Positions 55,760 through 64,000 are shown, numbered from the stretch's first letter. The stretch is 64,000 nt of DNA from Sphingomonas echinoides ATCC 14820 (GCF_000241465.1 NZ_JH584235.1:3825808-3889807); one strand, 5' to 3'. The notes: generated by a model not told the origin, from the letters alone. A program made the numbers and translations.

Positions 55760-56770
55760 ATGAAACGAACGACGATTGTTGACGTGGGGCGGCTGGCGGG
55801 GGTCTCGGCCAAGACGGTGTCGCGTGTTCTCAATGACGAGCCGCATGTCAGCGCCGCGGTGAAGCAGCGGGTCCGGGCCGCAGCCGATGCGCTGGATTAT
55901 CACCCCAATGTGTTTGCGCAGGCGCTGGTTCGACGCAAATCGCACATGATCGGCCTGGTCTATGAAAACCCAAGCCCGAGCTATGTCGTTGAATTGCAGA
56001 AGGGCGTGCTGGAACGGCTGATCAACGAACGCTATCGCCTGGTGGTGATCCCGATTCGATCGGTGCAGGAGAACGCGGCCGAGGTGGTAGGCCTGTTGCG
56101 CTCGGCCGCCCTGGATGGGGTGGTGCTCGCCCCGCCCGCATCGGATCATCCGTTGATTCTCAATCAGTTGAAGGAAGCGCGCATTCGCTGCGCGCGGATC
56201 GCGCCGACGCGCATGATCGAGGCGGCGCCCAGCAATCTGGTCGATGACGTTGCTGCGGCCCGCGAGATTGCGGCCTATGTGATTGGCCTCGGCCACCGCG
56301 AAATCGCGATCATCCGCGGCGACCCGACGCATCCATCGACCGAAGCGCGGATGCTTGGCTATATGCAGGCGTTCCATCAGGCCGGGCTCGACTTGCGCTT
56401 CGACCGGATCGAACCCGGCATGTTTACCTTCGACAGCGGGCTTGCCGCCGGGCGCAACATTCTCGCACGCGCCGATCGGCCGACCGCGATTCTGGCGCAG
56501 AATGACGATATGGCGGTGGGGGCGATGATGGCGGCGCGCGAGATTGGCCTGTCGATCCCCGAACGCCTGTCGATCGTTGGGTTCGACGATTCGGAGGTGT
56601 CGCGAATCACCTGGCCGCGGCTGACGACGGTGCGGCAGCCGGTGTTCGAAATGGCGGTGGCGGCAACGGAAATGGTGATCGCCCAGCTTGAAGATCGCGA
56701 GCCGCTTGCCCGCGTGCTGCATCACCACACGCTCCTGATCCGCGAATCCGCCGCGCCGCCCCACGCATAG
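55760..56770 (+). CDS. LacI-family transcriptional regulator
   Basis: The 336-residue protein has an N-terminal HTH (TTIVDVGRLAGVSAKTVSRVLN, 4-25) and hinge helix. A sugar-binding type-I periplasmic-binding-like domain (LAQNDDMAVGAM, GFDDSE) follows. It most likely represses the divergent receptor and the GH3 gene in the absence of the sugar. ATG 55760 is chosen; a TTG nine codons upstream is in frame. It is followed by the transporter after 3 bases. Confidence 0.92.
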   Translation: MKRTTIVDVGRLAGVSAKTVSRVLNDEPHVSAAVKQRVRAAADALDYHPNVFAQALVRRKSHMIGLVYENPSPSYVVELQKGVLERLINERYRLVVIPIRSVQENAAEVVGLLRSAALDGVVLAPPASDHPLILNQLKEARIRCARIAPTRMIEAAPSNLVDDVAAAREIAAYVIGLGHREIAIIRGDPTHPSTEARMLGYMQAFHQAGLDLRFDRIEPGMFTFDSGLAAGRNILARADRPTAILAQNDDMAVGAMMAAREIGLSIPERLSIVGFDDSEVSRITWPRLTTVRQPVFEMAVAATEMVIAQLEDREPLARVLHHHTLLIRESAAPPHA

Positions 56771-56773
56771 GCA

Positions 56774-58027
56774 ATGCTAAGGCGTTGGGAATCCTGGTAT
56801 TACGCGGCCGGTGATCTTGGCTTCAATTTCGTGTGGCAGTCGATCGAGCTCTACCTGCTGTTTTATTATATTCGCGATCTGGGCATGGCACCGGGCATTG
56901 CCGCAGGCATCTTCCTCGCGGGTGCTGCGGTCGATTGGGTGACCGATCCGCTGGTCGGCGCAGTGGCCGATCGGCTCGCGCCGCGGGTTCCGCTGCGCGC
57001 ATGGGTGTCGGTCGGCGGCCCGCTTTCGGTGTTGCTCTTATGCTTGGCGTTCGCGCCGCCGCCGGTCCCTGCGGCCTGGATCCCGGGATATGCGCTGGTG
57101 ACCTATTTGGGGCTGCGCTTTGCCTATGGCATCGGCAATATTCCCTATGGTGCGCTGACGGCGCGCATTTCGCCCGATGCGAACGATCATTTGGTGTTGA
57201 CCAGCGCACGGATGCAGGGGGCGGCGCTTGGTGGCCTGATCGCGGCGCTGACATACGCGTTGCTGCCAACCGGGCGAGTCGGGGGGGCGGATTTTCGGTT
57301 GGGCGCGCTGATTCTCGCCGCCTTGGCGATGCCTGCCTTTCTGGCGACCAGCTGGGGCACGCGTGAGCGGGTGGCACCTCCGGCCACCGCCCGCCTGCAT
57401 CTGGGCCGTACCATCGCCGAGATGTTTACGCTGGTCGCGCGATCGTCCGCGCTGCGGCGGTTGATGGCCACGATTTTGATGGTCGGGCTGGCGGTCACCC
57501 TGCTCAATAAATCGCTGTTATTTCTGTTCGATCAGGTGGGGGCCGCCGATATCGGCTATTATGTCGCGCTAACGCCGTCTTTGTCCTTGTTGCTGACCGC
57601 GCCGCTGTGGAGTCGACTGGCCGAGCGCATCGGGCAGGCGCGGACCTTGCGCCTTGGCGCGGTCCTGTTGTTTCTCGCGGTCGTGTTGGCCTCGGTCAGC
57701 CGGGGGCTGGCCCCAATGCTGGTGTGGATTACGCTGTCGATCATCGCGGTTCAGGGCATGTCGGTGATGTTCTGGTCGCTCGTCCCCGGTGCTGTCGCGG
57801 CGTGCGAGCAGGAGGCGCATGCCGCCGGCTATGCAGTGCGCGTTTATGCGGTGGCGACGATCACGCGCAAACTGGCCCAGGCGCTTGCTCCGCAATTGAT
57901 CGCGCTTGCGCTGTTCGCGCCGCGAGGTTCCATCCTCATGATCCTGGCAGCGGTCGCCTTTCTCACCGTTGCGGTGGTGGTTCTTTTCCCGCCCGTGGAG
58001 GAGCGATCGATCCTCCACAGGCCTTGA
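56774..58027 (+). CDS. GPH/MelB-type MFS sugar transporter
   Basis: The 417-residue protein has about twelve helices. The early LYLLFYYIRDLGMAP and DWVTDPLVGAVADR (about 53-66) contain the Asp residues that bind cation and sugar in MelB-like proteins. It likely imports a glycoside or its product with H+ or Na+. ATG 56774 lies 3 bases after the lacI stop, so both are transcribed together. Confidence 0.88.
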   Translation: MLRRWESWYYAAGDLGFNFVWQSIELYLLFYYIRDLGMAPGIAAGIFLAGAAVDWVTDPLVGAVADRLAPRVPLRAWVSVGGPLSVLLLCLAFAPPPVPAAWIPGYALVTYLGLRFAYGIGNIPYGALTARISPDANDHLVLTSARMQGAALGGLIAALTYALLPTGRVGGADFRLGALILAALAMPAFLATSWGTRERVAPPATARLHLGRTIAEMFTLVARSSALRRLMATILMVGLAVTLLNKSLLFLFDQVGAADIGYYVALTPSLSLLLTAPLWSRLAERIGQARTLRLGAVLLFLAVVLASVSRGLAPMLVWITLSIIAVQGMSVMFWSLVPGAVAACEQEAHAAGYAVRVYAVATITRKLAQALAPQLIALALFAPRGSILMILAAVAFLTVAVVVLFPPVEERSILHRP

Positions 58028-58055
58028 CAGCGCCTTGTCAACGTTGTCAACAACG
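58024..58055. promoter_or_regulatory. cluster of LacI-type half-sites upstream of GH3
   Basis: TTGACA (58024-58029) with TGTCAA (58036-58041) is an inverted pair. TTGTCAA is repeated at 58035-58041 and 58044-58050. CGTTGT-CA-ACAACG (58042-58055) forms a palindrome. TGTCAACGTTGTCA (58036-58049) is the site shared with 55684-55697. It lies between the transporter stop and the GH3 start, so GH3 is probably regulated by the LacI. Confidence 0.55.
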
Positions 58056-58105
58056 CCCCACGGATCCACCGTTCAGGGGATGACCGGATTTCTGGAGGAG
58101 GGGGC

Positions 58106-60598
58106 ATGATCCCGAGGCTTGCAGTTTGCGCTGCATTTTCCGTTGTGGCTGGCGCAACGGCTTTGCCGGCCGCGGCACCGGTGGCAAACCCCGTGGTTCA
58201 CCCAGCACTTTGGCCCGAGGCCGTCTGGCCGGTTGCGACCAAGCGCGACGACGAGGCGCGGATCGCTGCCTTGCTCCAGCACATGACGGTTGAGGAAAAG
58301 GTCGGCCAGGTGATCCAGGCCGACATTGGCAGCGTAACGCCCGACGATGTCCGTCGCTATCATCTCGGATCGATCCTCAATGGCGGCAATTCCGGGCCGG
58401 GCGGCGATGACTTTGCGCTTGCGCCGAAATGGCTGGCCTTGGCCGATGCCTTTTATGAAGCGTCGGTCGATCGGTCGGCGGGCGGATCGGGCATCCCGAT
58501 CCTGTGGGGGATCGATGCCGTCCACGGCCATAGCAACATCATCGGCGCGACGCTGTTTCCGCAGAATATCGGGCTGGGGGCGATGCGCGACCCCGCCTTG
58601 ATCGAACGGATCGGTGCCGCAACCGCCGCTGAAATTCGCACCACCGGCCAAGAATGGACCTTCGCCCCGACCATCACCGTGCCGCAGGACTATCGCTGGG
58701 GGCGGGCCTATGAGGGCTATTCTTCGAATCCCGATCTGGTCGCGAGTTATGTCGGGCGGATGATCGTCGGCCTGCAGGGCAAGCCCGATGGCAGCCGCAT
58801 CCTGGCGGGTCCGCACGTGCTGGCGAGCACCAAGCATTTCCTCGCCGATGGCGGCACCTTTGAGGGGCATGATCAGGGCGATGCCAAGATCAGCGAGACC
58901 GACCTGCGCGACATCCACGGCAAGCCCTATCTCCCCGCGATCGGTGCGGGTGTCGCAACCGTGATGACCAGCTTCTCGAGTTGGCAGGGGCAAAAGATCG
59001 CGGGCAATAAAGGGCTGGTCACCGATGTGCTGAAGGGCCGGATGCATTTCGGCGGCTTCGTCGTCACCGACTGGAACGCGCATGGCCAGATTGCCGGGTG
59101 CAGCAACGAAAGCTGCCCGCAGGCGATCAACGCCGGGGTCGACATGTATATGGCCCCCGATAGCTGGCGTCCGCTTTACGCCTCTTTGCTCGCGCAAGTG
59201 AAAGACGGCACGGTGCCGATGTCGCGGCTCGACGATGCCGTTGCGCGCATTTTGCGCGTGAAGTTCCGGCTCGGGCTGTTCGAGGCGGGCAAACCCTCGA
59301 CGCGTCCGCTTGCGGGCGACTGGAACGTGCTTGGCGCGGCGGCGCACCGCGCGGTGGCGCGCGAGGCGGTCGGCAAGTCGCTGGTACTGCTAAAGAACAG
59401 CGGTGTCCTGCCGCTGAAGCCGCAGTCCAATATTCTGGTTGCGGGCGACGGGGCTGACGATATTGCGCGGCAATCGGGTGGCTGGACGATCACCTGGCAA
59501 GGCACCGGGCTCGACAATAGCAAATTCCCCGGCGCGACCAGCCTGTGGGCGGGCATTGAAAGCGCGGTCAAGGCGGGCGGTGGTCATGCCGAACTCGCGC
59601 CCGACGGCACCTTCAAGACGCGACCCGATGCCGCGATCGTGGTGTTCGGCGAAACGCCCTATGCCGAGTTTCAGGGCGACATCAAATCGCTGCAATTGCG
59701 CCCGGATTTGCGCGGGCCGCTGGAGACGATGCGGCGGTTGAAGGCGCAAGGGATTCCGGTCGTGGCGGTGATGCTGACCGGGCGCCCGCTGTTCGTGAAC
59801 CCCGAGCTGAATGTCGCTGACGCGTTTGTCGTCGCGTGGTTGCCGGGCACCGAAGGGGCGGGGGTGGCCGACCGCTTGTTCGCCGCCAAGACCGCCGCCG
59901 CACCGTTCACCGGCAAATTGCCCGCCGCCTGGCCGATGACCGCCAAGCCCGGCGACGCGCCACTGTTTCCGTTCGGCTATGGGCTGAGCGGACGCGAAGC
60001 CACCTCCGCGTGGAAGCCTTTGTCGGAGGATCCCGGCGTCACCGACGCCGGCACCGACGGCGTCTATTTCGCGGCGGGGCGGCCCACCCCCGGCTTCTCG
60101 CTGCAGATCGGCGACGGCACCGGTTCCGGGACTCGCATCGCCACCGTGCCCGCGCAGGCGCTGGGCGGACGGGTGACGGTGACGGCGGTCGATTATGGCG
60201 TGCAGGAAGGGGCTCGGCACTTCTCGCTGGCAGGCGGCGGCCCGCAGACGATCGCCTTGCAGGCGACCGATCCGCTTGATCTCGGGCGCGAAACCAATGG
60301 CGATGTGATGCTGGTCACGACGCTGCGGGTCGATCGACCGGTTGGCGCGGACGTGACCTTGGGGGTCGCGTGCGGCGGGGGAGGGTGCGGTGCGACCGTT
60401 GCCATTCCGGCGGCGGCGCTGCCCGTCGGGAGCTGGCGCTCGATCGCGGTTCCGTTCAAATGCTTTGGCAAAGCCTCTGAGATGACCCGGATCGCCGCGC
60501 CCTTCGTTTTGCGCACCGCGTCGCCCCTGGAAATCAGCGTGGCGCGCGTCTCGACCGGGATGGTCGCCGATACGGTATTGCGGTGTGGCGGCTCTTGA
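58106..60598 (+). CDS. GH3 beta-glucosidase with ExoP-type C-terminal domain
   Basis: The 830-residue protein has a Sec signal (ALPAAA, cut near 24). A GH3 domain follows with nucleophile Asp322 in VTDWN and the substrate-binding KHFLADGG. The second GH3 domain contains AREAVGKSLVLLKN. The last ~190 residues form a beta-rich, ExoP-type galactose-binding-like module. It should remove glucose from the non-reducing end of beta-glucans or cello-/laminari-oligosaccharides in the periplasm or at the surface. ATG 58106 has GGAGGAGGGG just upstream. LacI-type sites lie in the promoter. Confidence 0.93.
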   Translation: MIPRLAVCAAFSVVAGATALPAAAPVANPVVHPALWPEAVWPVATKRDDEARIAALLQHMTVEEKVGQVIQADIGSVTPDDVRRYHLGSILNGGNSGPGGDDFALAPKWLALADAFYEASVDRSAGGSGIPILWGIDAVHGHSNIIGATLFPQNIGLGAMRDPALIERIGAATAAEIRTTGQEWTFAPTITVPQDYRWGRAYEGYSSNPDLVASYVGRMIVGLQGKPDGSRILAGPHVLASTKHFLADGGTFEGHDQGDAKISETDLRDIHGKPYLPAIGAGVATVMTSFSSWQGQKIAGNKGLVTDVLKGRMHFGGFVVTDWNAHGQIAGCSNESCPQAINAGVDMYMAPDSWRPLYASLLAQVKDGTVPMSRLDDAVARILRVKFRLGLFEAGKPSTRPLAGDWNVLGAAAHRAVAREAVGKSLVLLKNSGVLPLKPQSNILVAGDGADDIARQSGGWTITWQGTGLDNSKFPGATSLWAGIESAVKAGGGHAELAPDGTFKTRPDAAIVVFGETPYAEFQGDIKSLQLRPDLRGPLETMRRLKAQGIPVVAVMLTGRPLFVNPELNVADAFVVAWLPGTEGAGVADRLFAAKTAAAPFTGKLPAAWPMTAKPGDAPLFPFGYGLSGREATSAWKPLSEDPGVTDAGTDGVYFAAGRPTPGFSLQIGDGTGSGTRIATVPAQALGGRVTVTAVDYGVQEGARHFSLAGGGPQTIALQATDPLDLGRETNGDVMLVTTLRVDRPVGADVTLGVACGGGGCGATVAIPAAALPVGSWRSIAVPFKCFGKASEMTRIAAPFVLRTASPLEISVARVSTGMVADTVLRCGGS

Positions 60599-60724
60599 TC
60601 CGAGACTGTCCGCAACATCCGCGGGCAAATTCTGCGTCGGCACCGTCCAACGATCGCTGAGAATGCGTTGACCTGTCGGCTACGAATGTGCCAGTGGCAC
60701 AGGATCGACGACGCGGCGCGCGGT

Positions 60725-60743
60725 AAGGGGGGCATTCCCCCTT
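60725..60743. terminator. 7-bp hairpin between GH3 and tRNA-Gly
   Basis: AAGGGGG (60725-60731) and CCCCCTT (60737-60743) pair around a 5-base loop. It lies 127 bases after the GH3 stop. No T-run follows. The remaining bases between the GH3 gene and the tRNA (60599-60769) show no other feature except the unassigned tRNA promoter. Confidence 0.4.
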
Positions 60744-60769
60744 CGGATCGCTCGCCAGGCGGTCGGTTT

Positions 60770-60843
60770 GCGGGTGTAGCTCAATGGTAGAGCAGAAGCT
60801 TCCCAAGCTTACGACGAGGGTTCGATTCCCTTCACCCGCTCCA
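60770..60843 (+). tRNA. tRNA-Gly (anticodon CCC)
   Basis: The 74-base sequence folds as a cloverleaf. The acceptor stem GCGGGTG/CACCCGC is perfect, and the D-loop region is AGCTCAATGGTAGAGCA. The anticodon loop TTCCCAA has CCC at 60802-60804, the T-arm is GAGGGTTCGATTCCCTT, and the discriminator T is followed by an encoded CCA. It reads GGG glycine codons, fitting the high GC content. Confidence 0.95.
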
Positions 60844-61001
60844 ACTCCTCTCTGAAATAGGCTCGTGCGCGTCGCCGGACGCTGTTGGACAGGCGTTGTC
60901 TTCTCCATCGCGCCTCGCGTTCAATCGCTGCAGGCGCAAGGCCTTACGATTTGAATCGACACGCGCTATCGGGTGCGCAAAGCGAGGATGAGGAGAGGCA
61001 C

Positions 61002-62153
61002 ATGATAGGCCAGATGGATTTCGCGCTGGGCGAAACCGCGGACATGATCCGCGATACGACTCAGCGCTTCGCAACCGACCGGATCGCGCCGATCGCGGCC
61101 AGGGTCGATGCCGAGGATTGGTTCCCGCACAGCCTGTGGCCCGAAATGGGCGCGCTCGGCCTGCACGGCATCACCGTGGCGGAGGCCGATGGCGGGCTTG
61201 GTCTGGGCTATCTCGACCATGTCGTGGCGTGTGAGGAGATCAGCCGGGCTTCGGCCTCGGTCGGCCTCAGCTATGGCGCGCATTCCAATCTGTGCGTCAA
61301 CCAGATCGCACGCTGGGCCAATCCGGAGCAGAAGGCGAAATATCTGCCCAAGCTGATTTCGGGCGAGCATGTCGGCAGCCTTGCCATGTCCGAAAGCGGT
61401 GCCGGGTCGGACGTGGTCGGCATGAAGCTGAAGGCGGACAAGGTGCAGGGGGGCTATGTCCTTAACGGCACCAAATTCTGGATCACCAATGCGACTTATG
61501 CCGATACGCTGGTGGTCTACGCCAAGACCGGCGAGGGCAGCCGCGGCATCACCACCTTCCTGATCGAGAAGGACATGCCGGGCTTCGCGATCGGCCAGAA
61601 GATCGACAAAATGGGGATGCGCGGCAGCCCCACCGCCGAACTCGTCTTCACCGATTGCGAGGTTCCGGAAGAAAACATCATGGGCCCGGTCAATGGCGGG
61701 GTCGGCGTGTTGATGAGCGGGCTCGATTATGAGCGCACCGTGCTCGCCGGCATCCAGCTCGGCCTGATGCAGGCGTGCCTCGATGTGGTCGTGCCCTATG
61801 TCCGCGAACGCCAGCAATTCGGCAAGCCGATCGGCGCGTTCCAGCTCATGCAGGGCAAGATTGCCGACATGTACGTCGCGCTCAATTCGGCGCGGGCCTA
61901 TGTCTATGCCGTGGCGCGCGCCTGCGATGCGGGCAAGACCACGCGCTTCGATGCCGCAGGCGCGATCCTGCTGGCGAGCGAAAATGCCGTGCGCGTTGCC
62001 AATGAAGCGGTGCAGGCTTTGGGCGGCGCGGGCTATACCAAGGACTGGCCGGTGGAACGCTATTACCGTGATGCCAAGCTGCTCGACATCGGTGCGGGGA
62101 CCAACGAAATCCGCCGGATGCTCATCGGCCGCGAACTGATCGGGGCGGCGTGA
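61002..62153 (+). CDS. ivd: isovaleryl-CoA dehydrogenase (acyl-CoA dehydrogenase family)
   Basis: The 383-residue flavoenzyme has the catalytic Glu244 in SGLDYERTVLAG, a position typical of isovaleryl-CoA dehydrogenase rather than the C-terminal Glu of straight-chain enzymes. The ACAD motifs MSESGAGSDV and GGAGYTKDWPVER are present. It oxidises isovaleryl-CoA to 3-methylcrotonyl-CoA in leucine catabolism. ATG 61002 follows AGGAGAGG. The next gene encodes a methylcrotonyl-CoA carboxylase subunit, supporting the pathway. Confidence 0.93.
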   Translation: MIGQMDFALGETADMIRDTTQRFATDRIAPIAARVDAEDWFPHSLWPEMGALGLHGITVAEADGGLGLGYLDHVVACEEISRASASVGLSYGAHSNLCVNQIARWANPEQKAKYLPKLISGEHVGSLAMSESGAGSDVVGMKLKADKVQGGYVLNGTKFWITNATYADTLVVYAKTGEGSRGITTFLIEKDMPGFAIGQKIDKMGMRGSPTAELVFTDCEVPEENIMGPVNGGVGVLMSGLDYERTVLAGIQLGLMQACLDVVVPYVRERQQFGKPIGAFQLMQGKIADMYVALNSARAYVYAVARACDAGKTTRFDAAGAILLASENAVRVANEAVQALGGAGYTKDWPVERYYRDAKLLDIGAGTNEIRRMLIGRELIGAA

Positions 62154-62180
62154 TGGGGTGTGTGGTGCGCACGGACGTAC

Positions 62181-62322
62181 ACTCCCTCTCCCTTTGGGAG
62201 AGGGAAGGGGCCCGCTCGGCACCGCCGAGGGGGAAGGGTGAGGGCGATCCGAACATGGCGTCGGTCACCCTCACCCTTCCGCCGCTTCGCGGCTCCCTCC
62301 CTCTCCCGATGGGAGAGGGGCT
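62181..62322. repeat. GC-rich intergenic repeat, copies B and inverted partner
   Basis: The right part (62266-62322) repeats the copy at 1-60 (CCCTCACCCTTCC, GCGGC hairpin, CCTCTCCC/GGGAGAGG). The left part (62181-62244) is an inverted partner (CTCTCCC/GGGAGAGG and GGGAAGGGTGAGGG). The pair forms a large inverted repeat. Its right edge provides GGGAGAGGGG just upstream of the carboxylase GTG start. Confidence 0.8.
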
Positions 62323-63924
62323 GTGACCGCGCCTGTTCTCACCTCCGCGCTATCCCCCGACAGCGAAGCCTTCCGCGCCAATGCCGCGCATAACCGCGCG
62401 CTGGTCGAGCGGCTGCGCGGCGATGTCGCGCGGGCCGCGCTTGGCGGGAACGAGAAGTCGCGCGAGCGCCACACCGCGCGCGGCAAGCTCTTGCCCCGCG
62501 ATCGCGTCGAGCGGCTGCTCGACCCGGGTTCGCCCTTCCTCGAAATCGGCCAGCTCGCTGCCAATGGGCTCTATGACGATGAGGTCCCCGGTGCAGGCGT
62601 CATCGCCGGGATCGGGCGCGTGTCGGGCCGCCAGTGCATGATCGTCTGCAACGACGCGACGGTGAAGGGCGGCACTTATTACCCGCTGACGGTCAAAAAG
62701 CATCTGCGCGCACAGGAGATTGCCGAGGCCAACCACCTCCCGTGCATCTACCTGGTCGACAGCGGCGGCGCGAATTTGCCGCACCAGGCCGAGGTCTTCC
62801 CCGACCGCGATCATTTCGGGCGGATCTTCTTCAACCAGGCCAATATGAGCGCCAAGGGCATCCCGCAGATCGCCTGCGTGATGGGGTCCTGCACGGCGGG
62901 TGGCGCCTATGTTCCCGCCATGTCCGACGAGACGATCATCGTGCGCGGGCAGGGGACGATCTTCCTCGCCGGGCCGCCGCTGGTCAAAGCCGCGACCGGC
63001 GAGGTGATCTCGGCCGAGGAACTGGGCGGGGCCGACACGCATGGGCGACGCTCGGGCGTGGTCGATCATGTTGCCGAAAATGACGAGCATGCGCTGACGA
63101 TCGTGCGCGATATCGTCTCGACCCTGGCACCGCCGGTCCAGGCGGGCGTGAACCTCAAGGATCCGCGCCCGCCGCGCTTCGATGCCGAGGACCTGTACGG
63201 CATCGTGCCGAGCGACGTGCGTGCGCCCTATGATGTGCATGAGATCATCGCGCGGCTGGTCGATGGCAGCGAATTTCACGAATTCAAGGCGCTCTACGGC
63301 ACGTCGCTCGTCTGCGGTTTCGCGCATATCTGGGGCATCCCCATCGCGATCCTTGCTAATAACGGCGTGCTGTTCAGCGAGAGCGCGCAGAAGGGCGCGC
63401 ATTTCATCGAACTCGCCTGCCAGCGGCGTATTCCCTTGCTGTTCCTGCAGAACATTTCGGGCTTCATGGTCGGCGGCAAATATGAGGCGGAGGGCATTGC
63501 CAAACATGGCGCAAAGCTCGTCACCGCTGTCGCCACCGCGACCGTGCCCAAGATCACCGTGCTGATCGGCGGCAGCTTTGGCGCTGGCAATTACGGCATG
63601 TGCGGACGGGCCTATAGCCCACGTTTCCTGTTCAGTTGGCCCAACAGCCGGATCAGCGTGATGGGCGGCGAACAGGCCGCGTCGGTGCTGGCGACGGTCC
63701 ACCGCCACGCAGACGGCTGGAGCGAGGCGGAGGCCGAGTTTTTCAAGGCACCGATCCGCCAGAAATATGAGGATGAGGGCAACCCCTGGTACGCCACCGC
63801 ACGGCTGTGGGACGATGGCATCATCGACCCGGCGCAGACCCGCGACGTGCTCGGCCTCGCCTTTGCCGCCACGCTCAATGCCCCGATCCCCGAGCGCCCG
63901 GCGTTCGGCGTGTTCCGCATGTGA
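62323..63924 (+). CDS. mccB: methylcrotonyl-CoA carboxylase carboxyltransferase subunit
   Basis: The 533-residue protein is a biotin-dependent carboxyltransferase: SGGANLPHQAEVFPDRDHFGRIF motif region, GSCTAGGAYVPAMSDE oxyanion/CoA site, and GGSFGAGNYGMCGRAYSPRF. The match is to the leucine-pathway MccB/LiuB type rather than propionyl-CoA carboxylase. It adds CO2 to 3-methylcrotonyl-CoA with the biotinylated alpha subunit, probably encoded past the window. The start is GTG 62323 with GGAGA supplied by the repeat (62312-62316). It follows ivd. Confidence 0.92.
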   Translation: MTAPVLTSALSPDSEAFRANAAHNRALVERLRGDVARAALGGNEKSRERHTARGKLLPRDRVERLLDPGSPFLEIGQLAANGLYDDEVPGAGVIAGIGRVSGRQCMIVCNDATVKGGTYYPLTVKKHLRAQEIAEANHLPCIYLVDSGGANLPHQAEVFPDRDHFGRIFFNQANMSAKGIPQIACVMGSCTAGGAYVPAMSDETIIVRGQGTIFLAGPPLVKAATGEVISAEELGGADTHGRRSGVVDHVAENDEHALTIVRDIVSTLAPPVQAGVNLKDPRPPRFDAEDLYGIVPSDVRAPYDVHEIIARLVDGSEFHEFKALYGTSLVCGFAHIWGIPIAILANNGVLFSESAQKGAHFIELACQRRIPLLFLQNISGFMVGGKYEAEGIAKHGAKLVTAVATATVPKITVLIGGSFGAGNYGMCGRAYSPRFLFSWPNSRISVMGGEQAASVLATVHRHADGWSEAEAEFFKAPIRQKYEDEGNPWYATARLWDDGIIDPAQTRDVLGLAFAATLNAPIPERPAFGVFRM

Positions 63925-63947
63925 TGGGGATGAGGTGCCGTCTCGAT

Positions 63948-63995
63948 CCTCCCCGACACGGGGAGGGGGACCATTTGCCTCTTCTGGCAAATGGT
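63948..63995. repeat. double palindrome at window end
   Basis: CCTCCCC (63948-63954)/GGGGAGG (63960-63966) and a 10-bp stem ACCATTTGCC (63970-63979)/GGCAAATGGT (63986-63995) are adjacent. The arrangement suggests an intergenic inverted-repeat element that continues beyond the window. It may also end transcription after mccB. Confidence 0.65.
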
Positions 63996-64000
63996 GGAGG

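Overview
The window looks like a chromosomal segment of an alphaproteobacterium of the order Sphingomonadales (Sphingomonas or a close relative). The support is high GC, the conserved gene order lapA-pyrF-trpF-trpB-trpA-accD-folC, several large TonB-dependent receptors, a SapC/cupin/tryptophan-halogenase cluster, and short GC-rich intergenic inverted repeats of a kind common in this group. This rests on gene content and order only; no 16S rRNA gene is present. I see no prophage, insertion sequence, CRISPR array or rRNA operon. There is one tRNA, tRNA-Gly(CCC).

Layout. 1-2.5 kb: rRNA-modifying enzymes (rsmD, RluB family) and a stand-alone receiver. 2.6-5.6 kb: an AmpG-like permease, a TPR membrane protein and a cysteine-containing small protein with elaborate upstream regulatory structure. 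5.6-12.9 kb (minus): the lapA-pyrF-trpF-trpB-trpA-accD-folC run, with a small membrane protein and a cupin inserted between trpB and trpA, and a repeat-bounded DUF559 gene between accD and folC. 13-16.1 kb: a patatin-like lipase coupled to an endonuclease/exonuclease/phosphatase-fold protein. 16.2-23.7 kb: a tripartite RND efflux operon preceded by a TetR regulator, with recognisable operators and a promoter. 23.7-28.3 kb: ArfB, free-methionine sulfoxide reductase, an RcnB-like envelope protein, an M28 peptidase, a DUF1772-like protein and a universal stress protein. 28.4-31.7 kb: pyruvate dehydrogenase E2 and E3, with a thioesterase between them. 31.7-36.1 kb: two polytopic membrane proteins around a bactofilin, then a phasin and a GNAT acetyltransferase. 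36.2-42.1 kb: a second RND tripartite pump. 42.2-46.3 kb: a 60-residue HTH-like protein, a TonB receptor with a Gly-rich insert, and glutathione-dependent formaldehyde dehydrogenase.

46.3-60.6 kb is the most distinctive region. It is a divergent carbohydrate-utilisation locus. One arm (minus) carries TonB receptor, SapC-like protein, cupin_8 protein, flavin-dependent tryptophan-halogenase homologue and a second TonB receptor. The other arm (plus) carries a LacI regulator, a GPH/MelB-type sugar transporter and a GH3 beta-glucosidase with an ExoP-type C-terminus. A shared LacI-type operator motif occurs at three places. A textbook terminator/attenuator separates the first receptor from the SapC-cupin-halogenase genes. 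The inferred logic is uptake of a beta-glucoside oligosaccharide, periplasmic hydrolysis and transport inward. The role of the halogenase/cupin/SapC trio is not known.

The right end (60.8-64 kb) holds tRNA-Gly and the start of a leucine/isovalerate catabolic cluster: isovaleryl-CoA dehydrogenase and the carboxyltransferase subunit of methylcrotonyl-CoA carboxylase. Families of GC-rich inverted repeats recur at 1-60, 6971-7010, 7352-7420, 11097-11183, 12915-13082, 20950-21039, 62181-62322 and 63948-63995. Some of them contribute coding sequence or ribosome binding sites to neighbouring genes.
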